Origin: Rubinisphaera margarita
Lineage (GTDB): Bacteria; Planctomycetota; Planctomycetia; Planctomycetales; Planctomycetaceae
Assembly: GCF_022267515.1 (NCBI RefSeq)
Contig: NZ_JAKFGB010000021.1
Location: 1-64,000 of the forward strand
Length of the DNA stretch: 64,000 bases
Direction: 5' to 3'
Shown here: positions 43,331 through 62,960 of the stretch, piece after piece
Numbering within the stretch: the stretch's first letter is position 1
How the letters are laid out: every line of letters begins with the position of its first letter
Program-made: the position numbers and the translations under genes
The notes under the pieces: generated by a model
What the model saw: only the letters and a program-made list of their open reading frames with translations
Database searches by the model: none
What the model was told of the DNA's origin: nothing

Positions 43331-43344
43331 AAGGAGTGAATTCC

Positions 43345-44382
43345 ATGTTGAAACTGAGAAAGTTGGCGCTGGCGTCGGTTGTGTGCCTGAATCTGGCCAC
43401 AGTTACAGACGCAGGGCTGCTTCGTGACACGTTGACAGACTGTATTGATTACACCCAATCTGCCGGATTCGATGATTTTATCGGCACTGGGTGCGTGGAC
43501 GGCTGCTGCGAATGCGGCCCCGAATGGGAGTTTTCGACGTCGATTCTGTATCTCAACCGGGATCAGATTGGCGACCAGGTTCTGGTTACGGGAGCAGGCG
43601 GCGGACCGGCTCTGTCGACTTCGGATTTCGATTACGACTACGAAATGGGCTTTGAAGTGGCCGGCAAACGGACGATAGAGGATCACTTCATCTCGACCCG
43701 GTTCTTCGCTCTCGACTCGTTGACGACCAATCGGTCCGCAGTCATTCCCGGGTTCGGCGGCAACATTGTGACCAGTCCACTCACCCCATTCGGTGCAGGG
43801 GACCTGAATGGAACTTACGGATCTGACCTGTACAGCCTGGAAGTTAATCTGGGCCGCGTTGTCTCCTGCGACACTGAAGTTTACCTCGGTATTCGCGGTA
43901 TGGAACTGGGCGAAGCCTTAAACGTCGCATTCTCAACTCCGCCCGTCTTCACGGTAAACTCAGAAACCGACAACTATCTGTACGGCTTGCAGGCAGGGGG
44001 CGAGAGCACTCTGTTCGAGCGTGGTCGCTTCTCCATCGAGGGCGCTGGGGCGGCCGGTATTTACTGGAATCACGCTCGCAGCACCGTCTGGGCCGCTCAA
44101 CCGCCAGTCGCTCCGACCTTCGGCGGAACTGCACGCGACTCTGACGACATGGTCGCCTTCTCGATCGAAGCCGCTTTGAAAGCAAAATACGACCTGAATA
44201 ACACCCTCGCCCTGTTCGCTGGTTACCAGTTGCAGTACCTGGGTGGTGTGGCGCTGGCTCCCGATCAGTGGAACCGCGCTGGAAACCTGGCCGTCGGAAC
44301 GGCCACACCCGTGCCAACATCGGTCGACAGCAGCGATGTGATCTACCACGGGTTCAATTTCGGTCTGGAAGCGACTTTCTAG
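43345..44382 (+). CDS. Outer-membrane beta-barrel protein
   Basis: 345 residues from the ATG at 43345, which has AAGGAG eight bases upstream; that site overlaps the alternative GTG at 43336. The signal peptide ends near TVTDAG. After a Cys-rich turn (CVDGCCECG, about 53-61) come alternating hydrophobic beta-strands with tight turns, ending in a C-terminal Phe (GLEATF), the usual signal for barrel insertion. It resembles planctomycete BBP7-like outer-membrane proteins. It may be a porin or a structural barrel. A good terminator follows at 44420. Confidence 0.72.
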   Translation: MLKLRKLALASVVCLNLATVTDAGLLRDTLTDCIDYTQSAGFDDFIGTGCVDGCCECGPEWEFSTSILYLNRDQIGDQVLVTGAGGGPALSTSDFDYDYEMGFEVAGKRTIEDHFISTRFFALDSLTTNRSAVIPGFGGNIVTSPLTPFGAGDLNGTYGSDLYSLEVNLGRVVSCDTEVYLGIRGMELGEALNVAFSTPPVFTVNSETDNYLYGLQAGGESTLFERGRFSIEGAGAAGIYWNHARSTVWAAQPPVAPTFGGTARDSDDMVAFSIEAALKAKYDLNNTLALFAGYQLQYLGGVALAPDQWNRAGNLAVGTATPVPTSVDSSDVIYHGFNFGLEATF

Positions 44383-44419
44383 ACCACACACCCGTTGGCA
44401 ACATCCGAATCAGAGCAGA

Positions 44420-44455
44420 CGGTCGGGAGCGTTCATTCGCTTCCGACCGCTTTTT
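44420..44455 (+). terminator. Rho-independent terminator
   Basis: CGGTCGGGAGCG (44420-44431), loop TTCATT, CGCTTCCGACCG (44438-44449), then CTTTTT. One mismatched pair in a 12-base stem. It lies 37 bases after the barrel gene stop and is the clearest intrinsic terminator in the window. Confidence 0.85.
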
Positions 44456-44570
44456 CGTAAACACCGAACGCACTTCAGGTCATTCCGCAGCTGGATCTCT
44501 CGAGTGGCGACGTTCGCCACGACCTGCTACTGGTGAGTGTCTAGCAAAGAGGTTCGAATCCCGGCGAACT

Positions 44571-46154
44571 TCACCTGGCAAGCTGTTCGGCTCGTGCGAC
44601 GAGATTCAGGAATTCGCTGCGAAAGCCATGAGAGTCCGGACCGAGATTCTGCTCCGCGATATTGTGGATATCCTCGTAGGTGGCGGTCCCTTTATGTTCG
44701 GAATCGCGAAGCAGCATGCCGAACGAGGCGACTGAGGCGGCGAACTGGAAGTCGCAAGAGGCCTGTTCAAACGGCGTGTCCGACTGGTCGACGGCGACAT
44801 TGAGCGGCTGGCTTTCCTCGGCGTCGGGCAATTTATAGCGAAGCCTGACTGTCAACAATTCGTCGGAATGAGCGGCTTCGGAGAGATCTCTTTCGGTCTG
44901 ATACTTCGACGGCTGTACTGAAGTCATCGGTGATTTCGTTCCGGTGGGAATGAGTTCGTAAAGTGCAGTCACGGTGTGTCCGGCTCCGATTTCACCAGCG
45001 TCCTTCGTATCGTCCTGAAAATCCTCCGCTCTCAGCATCCGGTTTTCGTAGCCGAGCAGGCGGTATGCCTGGACGTGAGCCGGGTTGAAATCGACCTGAA
45101 TCTTGACATCTTTAGCGATGGTCACGAGTGTCCCGGTGAGTTGTTCGACCAGCATTTTCCGAGCTTCGCGCATCGTATCAATATATCCGTAATTTCCATT
45201 CCCGCGGTCCGCCAGTTTTTCCATGGTGGAGTCTTTGTAATTCCCCGTCCCGAAGCCGAGCACGCTCAGAAAGACCCCCGTGCGAGCCTTGTTTTCAATC
45301 AGGCGAATGAGTTCACTCTGGTTGGTGGTGCCAACGTTGAAATCGCCATCGGTGCAGAGAATCACGCGATTAACGCCTTCTGGCAGGAACTGTTCCTGAG
45401 CGACGTTGTAGGCAAGGTGGATTCCTTCTCCGCCATTGGTTGAACCGCCCGCCGAGAGACTGTCGAGTGCGGTCATGATGGCCGCTTTCTGGTCGCAAGG
45501 CGTGGAGGGGAGGACGAGGCCGGAAGCGCTGGCGTAGACCGCAATGGCAACGCGGTCATTGTGATCGAGTTCTTCCACCAGCATGCGCATGGCGGATTTC
45601 ACGAGAGGAAGCTTGTTCCAGTTCTGCATCGATCCTGAAACATCGAGCAGAAAGACGAGATTGCAGGGCGGTTCCTCGTCCTGTTCGAATTCACGTCCTT
45701 TAAGTCCGATGCGGACCAACTGATGCCCCTCGGCCCACGGACAGGAAGCGACTTCGACATTGACCGAAAAGGGAGTACCGTCGCCTTCGGGCTGCGGGTC
45801 GCTGTAATCGAAGTAGTTGACGAATTCCTCCAACCGGACGGCTCCCGGCAGTGGGAGTTGTCCGTCGTTGAGCATCCTGCGGGTGTTGGCGTAGGACGCA
45901 GTATCGACATCGATGGAGAACGTGGAGAGCGGATTCGACTTCGTATCGAGAAACGGATTCTCGACGATGTGGTCGTAGGTTTCGGTATTGTGTTCCGGGA
46001 GGGGATGCTCGGAAACAGCAGAAGGCCTCAGCTCGATGCCGAATTCATGAGCGGTTCCGACGTAGCGTGCTGCCTCGCGAGTCTCCTGACCACAGCCAAC
46101 CAGCATGGCGGCCAGACAGAGAGAGGTGGCGGAAAGAAAGACGTGCCTGGCCAT
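44571..46154 (-). CDS. YfbK-like von Willebrand factor A lipoprotein
   Basis: 527 residues. A lipobox LVGC places the lipidated cysteine at residue 21. The N-terminal vWF_A_N region (VENPFLDTKSNPLSTFSIDVDTASYANTRRML, about 65-95) precedes a vWA domain with the MIDAS motif DVSGS (Asp171, Ser173, Ser175). A DUF3520-like C-terminal region ends the protein near 527. This is the complete YfbK-type architecture, a surface-anchored protein with metal-dependent adhesion. It sits between the barrel gene and the giant repeat protein, but I cannot say that they cooperate. Confidence 0.88.
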   Translation of the reverse strand: MARHVFLSATSLCLAAMLVGCGQETREAARYVGTAHEFGIELRPSAVSEHPLPEHNTETYDHIVENPFLDTKSNPLSTFSIDVDTASYANTRRMLNDGQLPLPGAVRLEEFVNYFDYSDPQPEGDGTPFSVNVEVASCPWAEGHQLVRIGLKGREFEQDEEPPCNLVFLLDVSGSMQNWNKLPLVKSAMRMLVEELDHNDRVAIAVYASASGLVLPSTPCDQKAAIMTALDSLSAGGSTNGGEGIHLAYNVAQEQFLPEGVNRVILCTDGDFNVGTTNQSELIRLIENKARTGVFLSVLGFGTGNYKDSTMEKLADRGNGNYGYIDTMREARKMLVEQLTGTLVTIAKDVKIQVDFNPAHVQAYRLLGYENRMLRAEDFQDDTKDAGEIGAGHTVTALYELIPTGTKSPMTSVQPSKYQTERDLSEAAHSDELLTVRLRYKLPDAEESQPLNVAVDQSDTPFEQASCDFQFAASVASFGMLLRDSEHKGTATYEDIHNIAEQNLGPDSHGFRSEFLNLVARAEQLAR

Positions 46155-46377
46155 AACACTCTCCTCAGTGAGCAGCAGAAGGGATGCGGGTCAACTCCTC
46201 GAATTGAGCTGACGTACTTCCCTCCAGTACGTACTGAACAGAGAGAACGTTTGTTAAAATCTTCAGTCCGGGGAGAAAGGAATCTCCCTGGAGAGCTTAC
46301 CCAGCACGTTTCAGGTCAGATGGCAGTACCCTTTCCTGGGGGTAGGAAATGTTCCGCTCTTGGTACACAGGTTGAGG

Positions 46378-56319
<9,942 letters not shown>

Positions 56320-56656
56320 TCAGTTCGCAGAGGCGCAACAGGTGGGCGGAGTCCTACTACTCCATCGACTGACAAACCTTTACGTTCTACAAGCAGAGCC
56401 CCAGTCTGAGGACGTCCAAGAGAACGTGTGCACCCCCTCCGGAAAATTCACCGAAGGGCTCCCAGCTTACCCAAATGTTCTCGCTGGCCGTTGGGCGCGT
56501 GGTGAAAAAATCGCCTCGATTGGGGCGCTGCAGGCCCCGGAAGCAACGAAGAATGAGAGGCGGAGAGGAAGCAATTCACGGAGTCGGATCCGACAGGAAT
56601 GGAGGACGTCTGGATTCTCGTTGAACGTCCGAGTCAGCAGTCCGAGCGGCCGGAGT
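56320..56656. other. Intergenic region upstream of the giant gene
   Basis: 337 bases between pstB and the repeat-protein gene, both on the minus strand. It must carry the giant gene's promoter or a pst terminator. I see neither a clear hairpin with a T tract nor a convincing promoter. Confidence 0.3.
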
Positions 56657-57415
56657 TCATCCTCGCTGGCCCGCGAGGTAAGCCGCGACAGTCGGGTGTT
56701 GCGGGCTGTCGAAAAGATCGGTGGCGGGACCTTGCTCAATGATCTGTCCCGCTTCCTGCTCGTACCAGAAAACGGCGAGATGATCCGCGAGTCGGCGGGC
56801 CTGGGCAAGGTTATGTGTCACAATGAGGATGGTGTAACGTCCTTTGAACGACTGAATCAAAGATTCCACGTGAGCGGATGCAATCGGATCAAGGGCGCTG
56901 CACGGCTCGTCCAGTAGAAGAATCCGAGGTTCCAGAATGATCGCCCTGGCGATGCAGAGTCGCTGTTGCTGGCCGCCGGAAAGACGGAGCGCCGGATGAT
57001 CGAGCCGATCCTTCACCTCATCCCAGAGTCCAACATCCCGCAGCGCCACTTCCGTCCGCGACTCCAGCTCTGTGCGTTGCCGAACCCCATGCTCGCGGAG
57101 GGCCAGCTGAAGATTCTGACGGATCGACAACGGAAACGGATTCGGCTTCTGAAAGATCATGCCGATTGAACGACGCAGCCGGGCAGGGGAAACGTGATCG
57201 CCGTAGGTCTCCTCCCCGTTAATTCGCACCGTTCCCTCGGTGCGGGCACCGGGAATGAGATCGGTCATCCGATTCAGAGCAGACAGAAAACTACTCTTGC
57301 CGCAGCCGGAGGGACCGACGATGGCCGTGATTGTGCCCGACGGAGCGGTGAGAGTCGCGTTTCGAACTGCGACGCGATCTCCGTAGAAGACGCTTAACGA
57401 CTCAACCTGAATCAA
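56657..57415 (-). CDS. pstB: Phosphate ABC transporter ATPase PstB
   Basis: 252 residues. Walker A is GPSGCGKSS (34-42), Q-loop Gln89, signature LSGGQ (145-149), Walker B ILLLDE (165-170) and the switch histidine in VTHN. CSALDP after Walker B and the FQKPNPFPLSI Q-loop context are PstB hallmarks. It overlaps pstA by 4 bases (ATGA), so translation is coupled. It energises high-affinity inorganic phosphate import together with PstA, PstC and PstS. No phoU gene follows in this window. Confidence 0.95.
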   Translation of the reverse strand: MIQVESLSVFYGDRVAVRNATLTAPSGTITAIVGPSGCGKSSFLSALNRMTDLIPGARTEGTVRINGEETYGDHVSPARLRRSIGMIFQKPNPFPLSIRQNLQLALREHGVRQRTELESRTEVALRDVGLWDEVKDRLDHPALRLSGGQQQRLCIARAIILEPRILLLDEPCSALDPIASAHVESLIQSFKGRYTILIVTHNLAQARRLADHLAVFWYEQEAGQIIEQGPATDLFDSPQHPTVAAYLAGQRG

Positions 57416-58308
57416 TGGTTCTCCTCCAGGCTCGGATTCTGCATCGCACCGGCGAAGCAGGTTAGCCGCACTGCAATGCCGTTGATCACGAAGAGTACGA
57501 TCAGCAGCGTCGCGGCCGTTGCGTACGCACGCGGATTTCCCCCCGGAACATTCATCGCCAGATCGTAAATGTGCACGCTCATCGCCCGTCCGGAATCGAA
57601 CAGAGATTCGGGGCTCCGTGTTACATAGCCGGACGTGAAGATTAAAGCCGCGGTTTCCGAAAGCGCCCGGCCAATGCTGAGAACGAGACCGGCTGCCATC
57701 GCCGGCAAAGCGGCTGGAAGCACGACGCGAAACAGCGTCGTCCAGCGACTCATTCCGAGACTGGCCGCCGCGTAGCGATAGTCATCGGGCACAGCCCGGA
57801 TTGCCTGCTCTGAAGTGCGAATCAGGAGCGGCAGTACCATGCAGGCCAGAGTGAGCCCGCCGGCCAGAATCGAATATCCCATCCCCAGGTAAATGCAGAA
57901 AAACGCGTTTCCGAACAGGCCAAACACAATGGAAGGGCAGGCGGCAAGGACATCCAGCGAACGTCTGGTGATCCGGTCGAAACGCACGGAACGACTACGA
58001 CGTTCCGCCAGCCCAACCGCGGTGGACAGCGAGACCGGAACGACGATGACCAGTGTGATCGCGAGGATCATCAGCGTGGAAAGGAGAATCGTAGAGATGC
58101 CGCCCTGACGACCGGCATCTTGAGGTTCGGAAGTCAGAAACGCCCAGGATAATTGAGTGAGACCATGGTAGAGAATGTCCGTGAGAATCCATCCGAACAT
58201 GCCGGCTACAACCAGAGCCGCGACTCCAGTCACCATGGCAGCCGGGTGTGGGGCGGACCGGCGAGAGCGGGAGGTCCAGAGGAGATCGTTCCTGGTCTCA
58301 GAGTTCAT
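57412..58308 (-). CDS. pstA: Phosphate ABC transporter permease PstA
   Basis: 298 residues from the ATG at 58308, overlapping the pstC stop by 11 bases. A longer frame to 58356 would overlap more and adds a non-membrane leader. There are six predicted membrane helices, the first at about 25-50. The cytoplasmic EAA-like loop is around DDYRYAAASLGMSRWTTLFRVVLPAALP, and GRALSETAALIFTSG follows. It forms the membrane channel with PstC. Confidence 0.93.
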   Translation of the reverse strand: MNSETRNDLLWTSRSRRSAPHPAAMVTGVAALVVAGMFGWILTDILYHGLTQLSWAFLTSEPQDAGRQGGISTILLSTLMILAITLVIVVPVSLSTAVGLAERRSRSVRFDRITRRSLDVLAACPSIVFGLFGNAFFCIYLGMGYSILAGGLTLACMVLPLLIRTSEQAIRAVPDDYRYAAASLGMSRWTTLFRVVLPAALPAMAAGLVLSIGRALSETAALIFTSGYVTRSPESLFDSGRAMSVHIYDLAMNVPGGNPRAYATAATLLIVLFVINGIAVRLTCFAGAMQNPSLEENH

Positions 58309-59176
58309 GCGGACTTCTCTTTCGCAGCTCGGCGACGACAGCGACGCTGGCGACAAGCCCCATCAGAATGAGACCGGAGGCAAACAGAATGGAGCGATGG
58401 GCGCTCGTGGCATAACCCATTTCTAAAGCGATATTCGCGGTCAGGGTTCGCACGGGATCGAGTAGCGAAGTCGGTACCTCGACGACATTTCCCGCAACCA
58501 TCAGCACGGCCATTGTTTCCCCAAGAGCGCGAGCGGTGGCCAGCAGAATCCCGACACCGATTCCTCCCCATGCCGCCGGGAGAACGATTGTTCTCACGAT
58601 GGACCAGTTTCTCAGTCCCAGGGCCGCTCCTCCCCGAAGTAACTCCGGGGGAACGGACGCCATCGATGACCAGGCCGTCAACATCACGGTCGGGAGAATC
58701 ATCAGCGCGAGAACGATGGTGGCCGTGAGGAGATTCTGACCGCTGCCGCCGAACTGTCCGATCCATGGAGCCAGTTTCACCAGCCCCCAAAGCCCGAACA
58801 CGACTGAAGGAATTCCGGCCATGAGTTCGATGAGCCGCCGATACCAGATCGCAAGGCCTTGTGGTGCGAAGTACAGGCCGTAGATCGCTGCGGCCAGCCC
58901 CAACGGTGTGGCAATCACGACAGCTCCCAGGGTGGTGAGGATCGTCCCCATGAGCATCGGCACGATGTTGAACTGAGCCGAGAGCGGATGCCAGCCGGTG
59001 TCTGTGAAGAAGCGACTGATGCCGACTTTCGCCAGAGCAGGGGAGGCTTCGTGAAGGAGAAAGAGGAAGATCAGCAGGATAACCGTCGCCGAGAGGACGG
59101 AACTGGTCCTTGAAATCAGCCCGAGAACGAGATCACGGCGTGACTGGGACGAAGTATTGCGAGACCACCAGGTCAT
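58298..59176 (-). CDS. pstC: Phosphate ABC transporter permease PstC
   Basis: 292 residues with six membrane helices. PstC features are IELMAGIPSVVFGLWGL, the EAA-like loop VPPELLRGGAALGLRNWSIVRTIVLPAA and ARALGETMAVLMVAGN. The start at 59176 overlaps the end of pstS by 44 bases, a long overlap. A later start is possible, but the first 20 residues are basic and plausible as a cytoplasmic N-terminus. It pairs with PstA to form the phosphate channel. Confidence 0.93.
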   Translation of the reverse strand: MTWWSRNTSSQSRRDLVLGLISRTSSVLSATVILLIFLFLLHEASPALAKVGISRFFTDTGWHPLSAQFNIVPMLMGTILTTLGAVVIATPLGLAAAIYGLYFAPQGLAIWYRRLIELMAGIPSVVFGLWGLVKLAPWIGQFGGSGQNLLTATIVLALMILPTVMLTAWSSMASVPPELLRGGAALGLRNWSIVRTIVLPAAWGGIGVGILLATARALGETMAVLMVAGNVVEVPTSLLDPVRTLTANIALEMGYATSAHRSILFASGLILMGLVASVAVVAELRKRSPHEL

Positions 59177-59978
59177 GAACTTCCTCAGACTGACAGTACT
59201 TGATGAATCGACTGGCCAGATCGCCCGGAGAATCCGCAGTCACCAGATTGAGAGGTCGGCTCATCGGGAAGGAGCCATTGCCAACATTCTGAGTTGTCGC
59301 CTCGACACCGGCCAGGGGGAAGAGCCGAATCGGAACGCCCGCTTCAATATCCGCTTCAGCGGTTCCAATGGAAACGTACCCGATCGCCCCTCTTGTTCCG
59401 GCGACGGTCTTGATGCCGTGTTCGTTATCGCCCACGATGACATCGGCTCGAATCGTCGGGTTCTCAAGATCGAAATACTCCAGAAAGACTTCCAGCGTTG
59501 CCCGACCTTCTGCTTTATGCACAGCAGTGATCTGCAGGTCGGGGCCGCCAACGTCACTCCAGTTGTTCGTTTTGTCCTGGTAGATCCCGATAATCTGCTC
59601 GGTTGTGAGTTCAAGGAGAGGATTGGATTTGTGAACAATAATCCCCACGCCATCGACCGCGATCGGATGGATCGTCAGGTCCTGTTCGTCATCCGCTAAC
59701 GGACGACTCGCCATCCCGATGTCCGCGGTGCCATTGCGAACATCTGCGATTCCCTTTCCGGTTCCGCCCGTCTGAACATCGATTCGCACGCCCGGGTGCA
59801 TCGACTCGAACCGCTTCGCGATCTCGGTGACCAGAGGAGCAATGGTACTTGAGCCAGTCAACTCGAGTCGACCAGAGAGCTGGGCAGCGATTCCAATCGG
59901 AGGGGATGGTTCACTGGAATCTCCACAACCAATGATCATGGCGAGAATCAGCGAGACGAGTCGTCGAAACTTATTCAC
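59133..59978 (-). CDS. pstS: Phosphate-binding lipoprotein PstS
   Basis: 281 residues, GTG start at 59978. A lipobox MIIGC gives lipidated Cys18, so it is membrane-tethered in the periplasm. Phosphate-binding elements are GSSTIAPL (about 42-49), TGGTGKGIADVRNGTADIGMASR (about 70-92) and TRGAIGYVSIG. It is the first gene of pstSCAB and would respond to phosphate limitation. Upstream, ATTGTCAGATTGTTGATG has a loose TGTCA-type resemblance to a Pho box, but I do not consider it proven. Confidence 0.93.
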   Translation of the reverse strand: MNKFRRLVSLILAMIIGCGDSSEPSPPIGIAAQLSGRLELTGSSTIAPLVTEIAKRFESMHPGVRIDVQTGGTGKGIADVRNGTADIGMASRPLADDEQDLTIHPIAVDGVGIIVHKSNPLLELTTEQIIGIYQDKTNNWSDVGGPDLQITAVHKAEGRATLEVFLEYFDLENPTIRADVIVGDNEHGIKTVAGTRGAIGYVSIGTAEADIEAGVPIRLFPLAGVEATTQNVGNGSFPMSRPLNLVTADSPGDLASRFIKYCQSEEVHDLVVSQYFVPVTP

Positions 59979-60204
59979 AAAAATCTACGAATTCGTGATG
60001 AGAATGGGATACATCAACAATCTGACAATCTTAGCAATGTAAGACTGTTGTTGCCAACAGCGTACCCGTTTCCTGTTCGTTCCACATGGGCTTCGGTCGC
60101 CAGTCAGTTCAGACAACCTGCGTCGGAAACGATCGCATTTGCGACGTGGGAGGGAGAAGAGGAGCCGCCGTTATCGCAAGGGGAGGCGTGCAGACGATCC
60201 GCTT
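59979..60204. other. Intergenic region upstream of pstS
   Basis: 226 bases. CTGTTG-TTGC-CAACAG at 60045-60060 is a short hairpin that could end the upstream sulfatase operon. The pst promoter should lie between it and 59978. Confidence 0.4.
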
Positions 60205-61590
60205 TCACTTCGAGTGATCGGCCTTCCAGATCGGCTTGCCGCGGTAAATCGTTCCGATGGGATATTGCTCACTGGGGCGCGGAGCGGACGCCATGATCTC
60301 TGAGATTCTTTCGACGATATCCGGGTGACTGGTCGCGACATCGTGCTCTTCGCCGATGTCCTCATTCAGGTCGTAGAGCTGAATGTCGCTGCTTCGACCG
60401 AGTCGGATCCCCTTCCAGTTCTTCCAGCGGACAGCCTGGTCGTAGCGTGGTCGGCAGTGGCCGTAGTCCCAGTAGAGATAACCGGCTCGTTGCATCGGCT
60501 CGCCTGTTAGTGCCTCGACAATCGACTGGCCGTCGATTTCGTCTGGTGCTTCGACTCCCGCCAGCTCGGCGAAGGTCGGCAGCATATCCTGAAACGCGAT
60601 GACCGCGTTGCTTGTCTCGTTCGCGGGAATCGTCTCCGGCCACCTCGCGATGAAAGGCACTCGAATGCCACCTTCGGTGAGATCCCGCTTGTAACCTCGG
60701 AGGGGCCCACTGGTGTTGAAGTCCTTCCAGACCGTTGCATGACCGCCATTATCGCTGGTCACGATCACCAGCGTGTTCTCACGCAGCCCCCGCTTGTCGA
60801 TAAGGTCGACAATTCGACCCACGTCCCGATCAAGCATATGGACCATCGCGGCGTACTTCTTCGATCGCTCATCCCAGTCACGATTCGAATACGGCTCCGT
60901 CGACGGGACCGCGAGTCCGTGCTCATCCTCGTCTTTGGAAGAAAAGTGGGGCAGGGTGTAAGCCGCGTAGAGGAAGAAGGGGGTGTCCTGTTTGGCCTCT
61001 CGAATGAACTTTAACGCCCGCTCCGTGAGAAGGTCGTGGCTGTAACTGCTTCGGCTCTTGTGGTTGTCGGGTAGCTCCAGGCGTCCTTCATCGTCGTCGA
61101 GGTAATCGGTGAAGTAATAGTGAGCGTGGTCCTGATTGAGGTAACCGAACCAGGTGTCAAAGCCCTGATTCGTCGCCCGTCCCACGGTGCCGGCGTCCCC
61201 GAGTGACCACTTGCCGACGCCGCCACAGCGATAACCGGCCTGCTTGAGGACCTCAGCGATTGTGACGTCCTCGTCCTGAAGATAGCTCGAGTAATGTGGG
61301 ACATTGTCGCGAGCCGGAGCGTGGCCATTGTGCAGTCCGGTCATCAGCACGGCTCGCGAGGCAGCACACACGGGACCACCTGCATAGGCCTGGGTGAACC
61401 GTATTCCCTCCGTTGCCAGTCGATCGATATGGGGCGTCTGGATCAGCTTCTGCCCGTAGCAGCCGAGATCGCCATAGCCCAGATCATCCGCCATGATGAA
61501 GACAATGTTGGGGGTCCTGACGTCAGAGGCTTTGCCCGTTGTCGAGAAACAGGACAGGCAGATCATCGCAATCGCAAGGGCGATTCTCAT
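60205..61590 (-). CDS. Secreted sulfatase, CAASR type
   Basis: 461 residues from the ATG at 61590. That start overlaps the preceding TGA as ATGA and gives a signal peptide (ALAIAMICLSCFSTTGKAS); the longer frame to 61632 does not. The metal site is FIMADDLGYGDLG and the formylglycine motif is C75-A-A-S-R, the C-x-A-x-R variant. GKWSLGD and TSDNGGHATVW complete the arylsulfatase-A-like fold. It is the last gene of the coupled aldolase/sulfatase/sulfatase operon. Confidence 0.88.
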   Translation of the reverse strand: MRIALAIAMICLSCFSTTGKASDVRTPNIVFIMADDLGYGDLGCYGQKLIQTPHIDRLATEGIRFTQAYAGGPVCAASRAVLMTGLHNGHAPARDNVPHYSSYLQDEDVTIAEVLKQAGYRCGGVGKWSLGDAGTVGRATNQGFDTWFGYLNQDHAHYYFTDYLDDDEGRLELPDNHKSRSSYSHDLLTERALKFIREAKQDTPFFLYAAYTLPHFSSKDEDEHGLAVPSTEPYSNRDWDERSKKYAAMVHMLDRDVGRIVDLIDKRGLRENTLVIVTSDNGGHATVWKDFNTSGPLRGYKRDLTEGGIRVPFIARWPETIPANETSNAVIAFQDMLPTFAELAGVEAPDEIDGQSIVEALTGEPMQRAGYLYWDYGHCRPRYDQAVRWKNWKGIRLGRSSDIQLYDLNEDIGEEHDVATSHPDIVERISEIMASAPRPSEQYPIGTIYRGKPIWKADHSK

Positions 61591-62960
61591 CGGCTGTACT
61601 CCATTGAACTGAGGTCGACGTCGGCGTCCCATTGAGACCAGGCGTCGCTGAGTTTCTTCACGATTGTCGGATACTGCGTCGCGACGTTTCGTTGTTCACC
61701 GGGATCGTCGTCCAGATTGTAGAGCTCCGGTTTCGCACCCTCTTTCCGCGATGCGACGAGTTTCCAGGAGCCGCTTCGAACGGCGAGTTGTGATCCCGAT
61801 CGCCAGAATAAATCACGTTTCGGGAGTGGTTCGCGTTCGATCCATAACGAAGCGAGATCGATTCCATCGGACGAAACGGCCGGCTCATCGATCAGGCTGA
61901 GCATCGTCGGAAGCAGGTCGTTGGAATGGACGAGTTCGTCTGTCACTCCCGGGGCGATCCGGCCCGGCCAGGAAACGATCATCGGAACGCGATGGCCGCC
62001 TTCGTACAGCTGCGCTTTCTGGCCGCGCCATTCGCCATTGCTGGAGATGTTCCTGAAGTCTTTGCCGTAGGTCAGATAACCGCCGTTGTCCGATGTGAAA
62101 ATAACGACTGTCTCTTGTGTGAGTTCCCATTGATTGAGTGTTTCGACGATCGCTCCGACGCTGGCATCAAGCGATTCGATCATGGCCTCGACATGCGGCC
62201 GCACGTTGCCGCGATCGGGAATCACACCCCACTTGTCCTGATGCCAGCTTCGGCCAGCCGTTCGATGAGGCGGGTCCTCCGGTCCCTGCCACGGAAAGTG
62301 GATTGCAAGATGCGGCAGGTAGAGAAAGAACGGCTCTTCGTGATGAGCCGCGATGAAGTCGACGCTGTACTTGGTCAGCAGATCGGTGGTGTAGCCCTCA
62401 TCCATTTCGACTCGGTTGTTGTGCCACCAGTCCTCGTTGCCGGAACGGTCGATCTGTGTATGGAAGTCTCCATCGCCGGAAACGAGGCCGCGGAAGATGT
62501 CGAAACCCTGATTCGTCGGCAGCAACGGCGGCTGGTAGCCAAGGTGCCATTTGCCGAAACAACCGGTGACGTACCCGGCTTCCCGGAGCAACTCGGCGAT
62601 TGTGGTTGCCTCAAGGGGAAGACCGCGATCGCGTTGAGTCGTTCCGGAAAGTGCGGCGTCGAAAATCGGGCCGAATCGTTGCGGGTACCGGCCGGTCATC
62701 AGTGAGGCACGCGTCGGGCTGCACATTGCGCCGGCGGAATGGAAATCAGTGAAACGCAAACCGCCTCGCGCCAGTCGGTCGATGTGGGGCGTTTGAGGGC
62801 TATCGCCGCCATAACATCCGAGGTCGCCATAGCCGAGATCATCAGCGACGATGAGCACAAAGTTGGGCTTCGTCTCAGCCGCTTCGATCCCGAGAAGCGG
62901 TACGAGCAGAAAGACGACGAGAAGGGCAAACGCTGGCATCATCAATCGCACTGGAATCAC
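61587..62960 (-). CDS. Secreted sulfatase, CSPTR type
   Basis: 457 residues starting at a GTG that overlaps the upstream TGA (GTGA), so translation is coupled to the aldolase-type gene. The signal peptide has its hydrophobic core at 8-24. The metal site is LIVADDLGYGDLG and the formylglycine motif CSPTR is at Cys80. GKWHLGYQP and TSDNGGYLTYGKDF also fit the arylsulfatase family. It ends in ATGA overlapping the next sulfatase gene. Confidence 0.9.
   Translation of the reverse strand: MIPVRLMMPAFALLVVFLLVPLLGIEAAETKPNFVLIVADDLGYGDLGCYGGDSPQTPHIDRLARGGLRFTDFHSAGAMCSPTRASLMTGRYPQRFGPIFDAALSGTTQRDRGLPLEATTIAELLREAGYVTGCFGKWHLGYQPPLLPTNQGFDIFRGLVSGDGDFHTQIDRSGNEDWWHNNRVEMDEGYTTDLLTKYSVDFIAAHHEEPFFLYLPHLAIHFPWQGPEDPPHRTAGRSWHQDKWGVIPDRGNVRPHVEAMIESLDASVGAIVETLNQWELTQETVVIFTSDNGGYLTYGKDFRNISSNGEWRGQKAQLYEGGHRVPMIVSWPGRIAPGVTDELVHSNDLLPTMLSLIDEPAVSSDGIDLASLWIEREPLPKRDLFWRSGSQLAVRSGSWKLVASRKEGAKPELYNLDDDPGEQRNVATQYPTIVKKLSDAWSQWDADVDLSSMEYSR

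Noticed and set aside
59990..60050. Pho box upstream of pstS
   Set aside because: ATTGTCAGATTGTTGATG has only one good TGTCA half; the second half is poor. Not enough to call a site.
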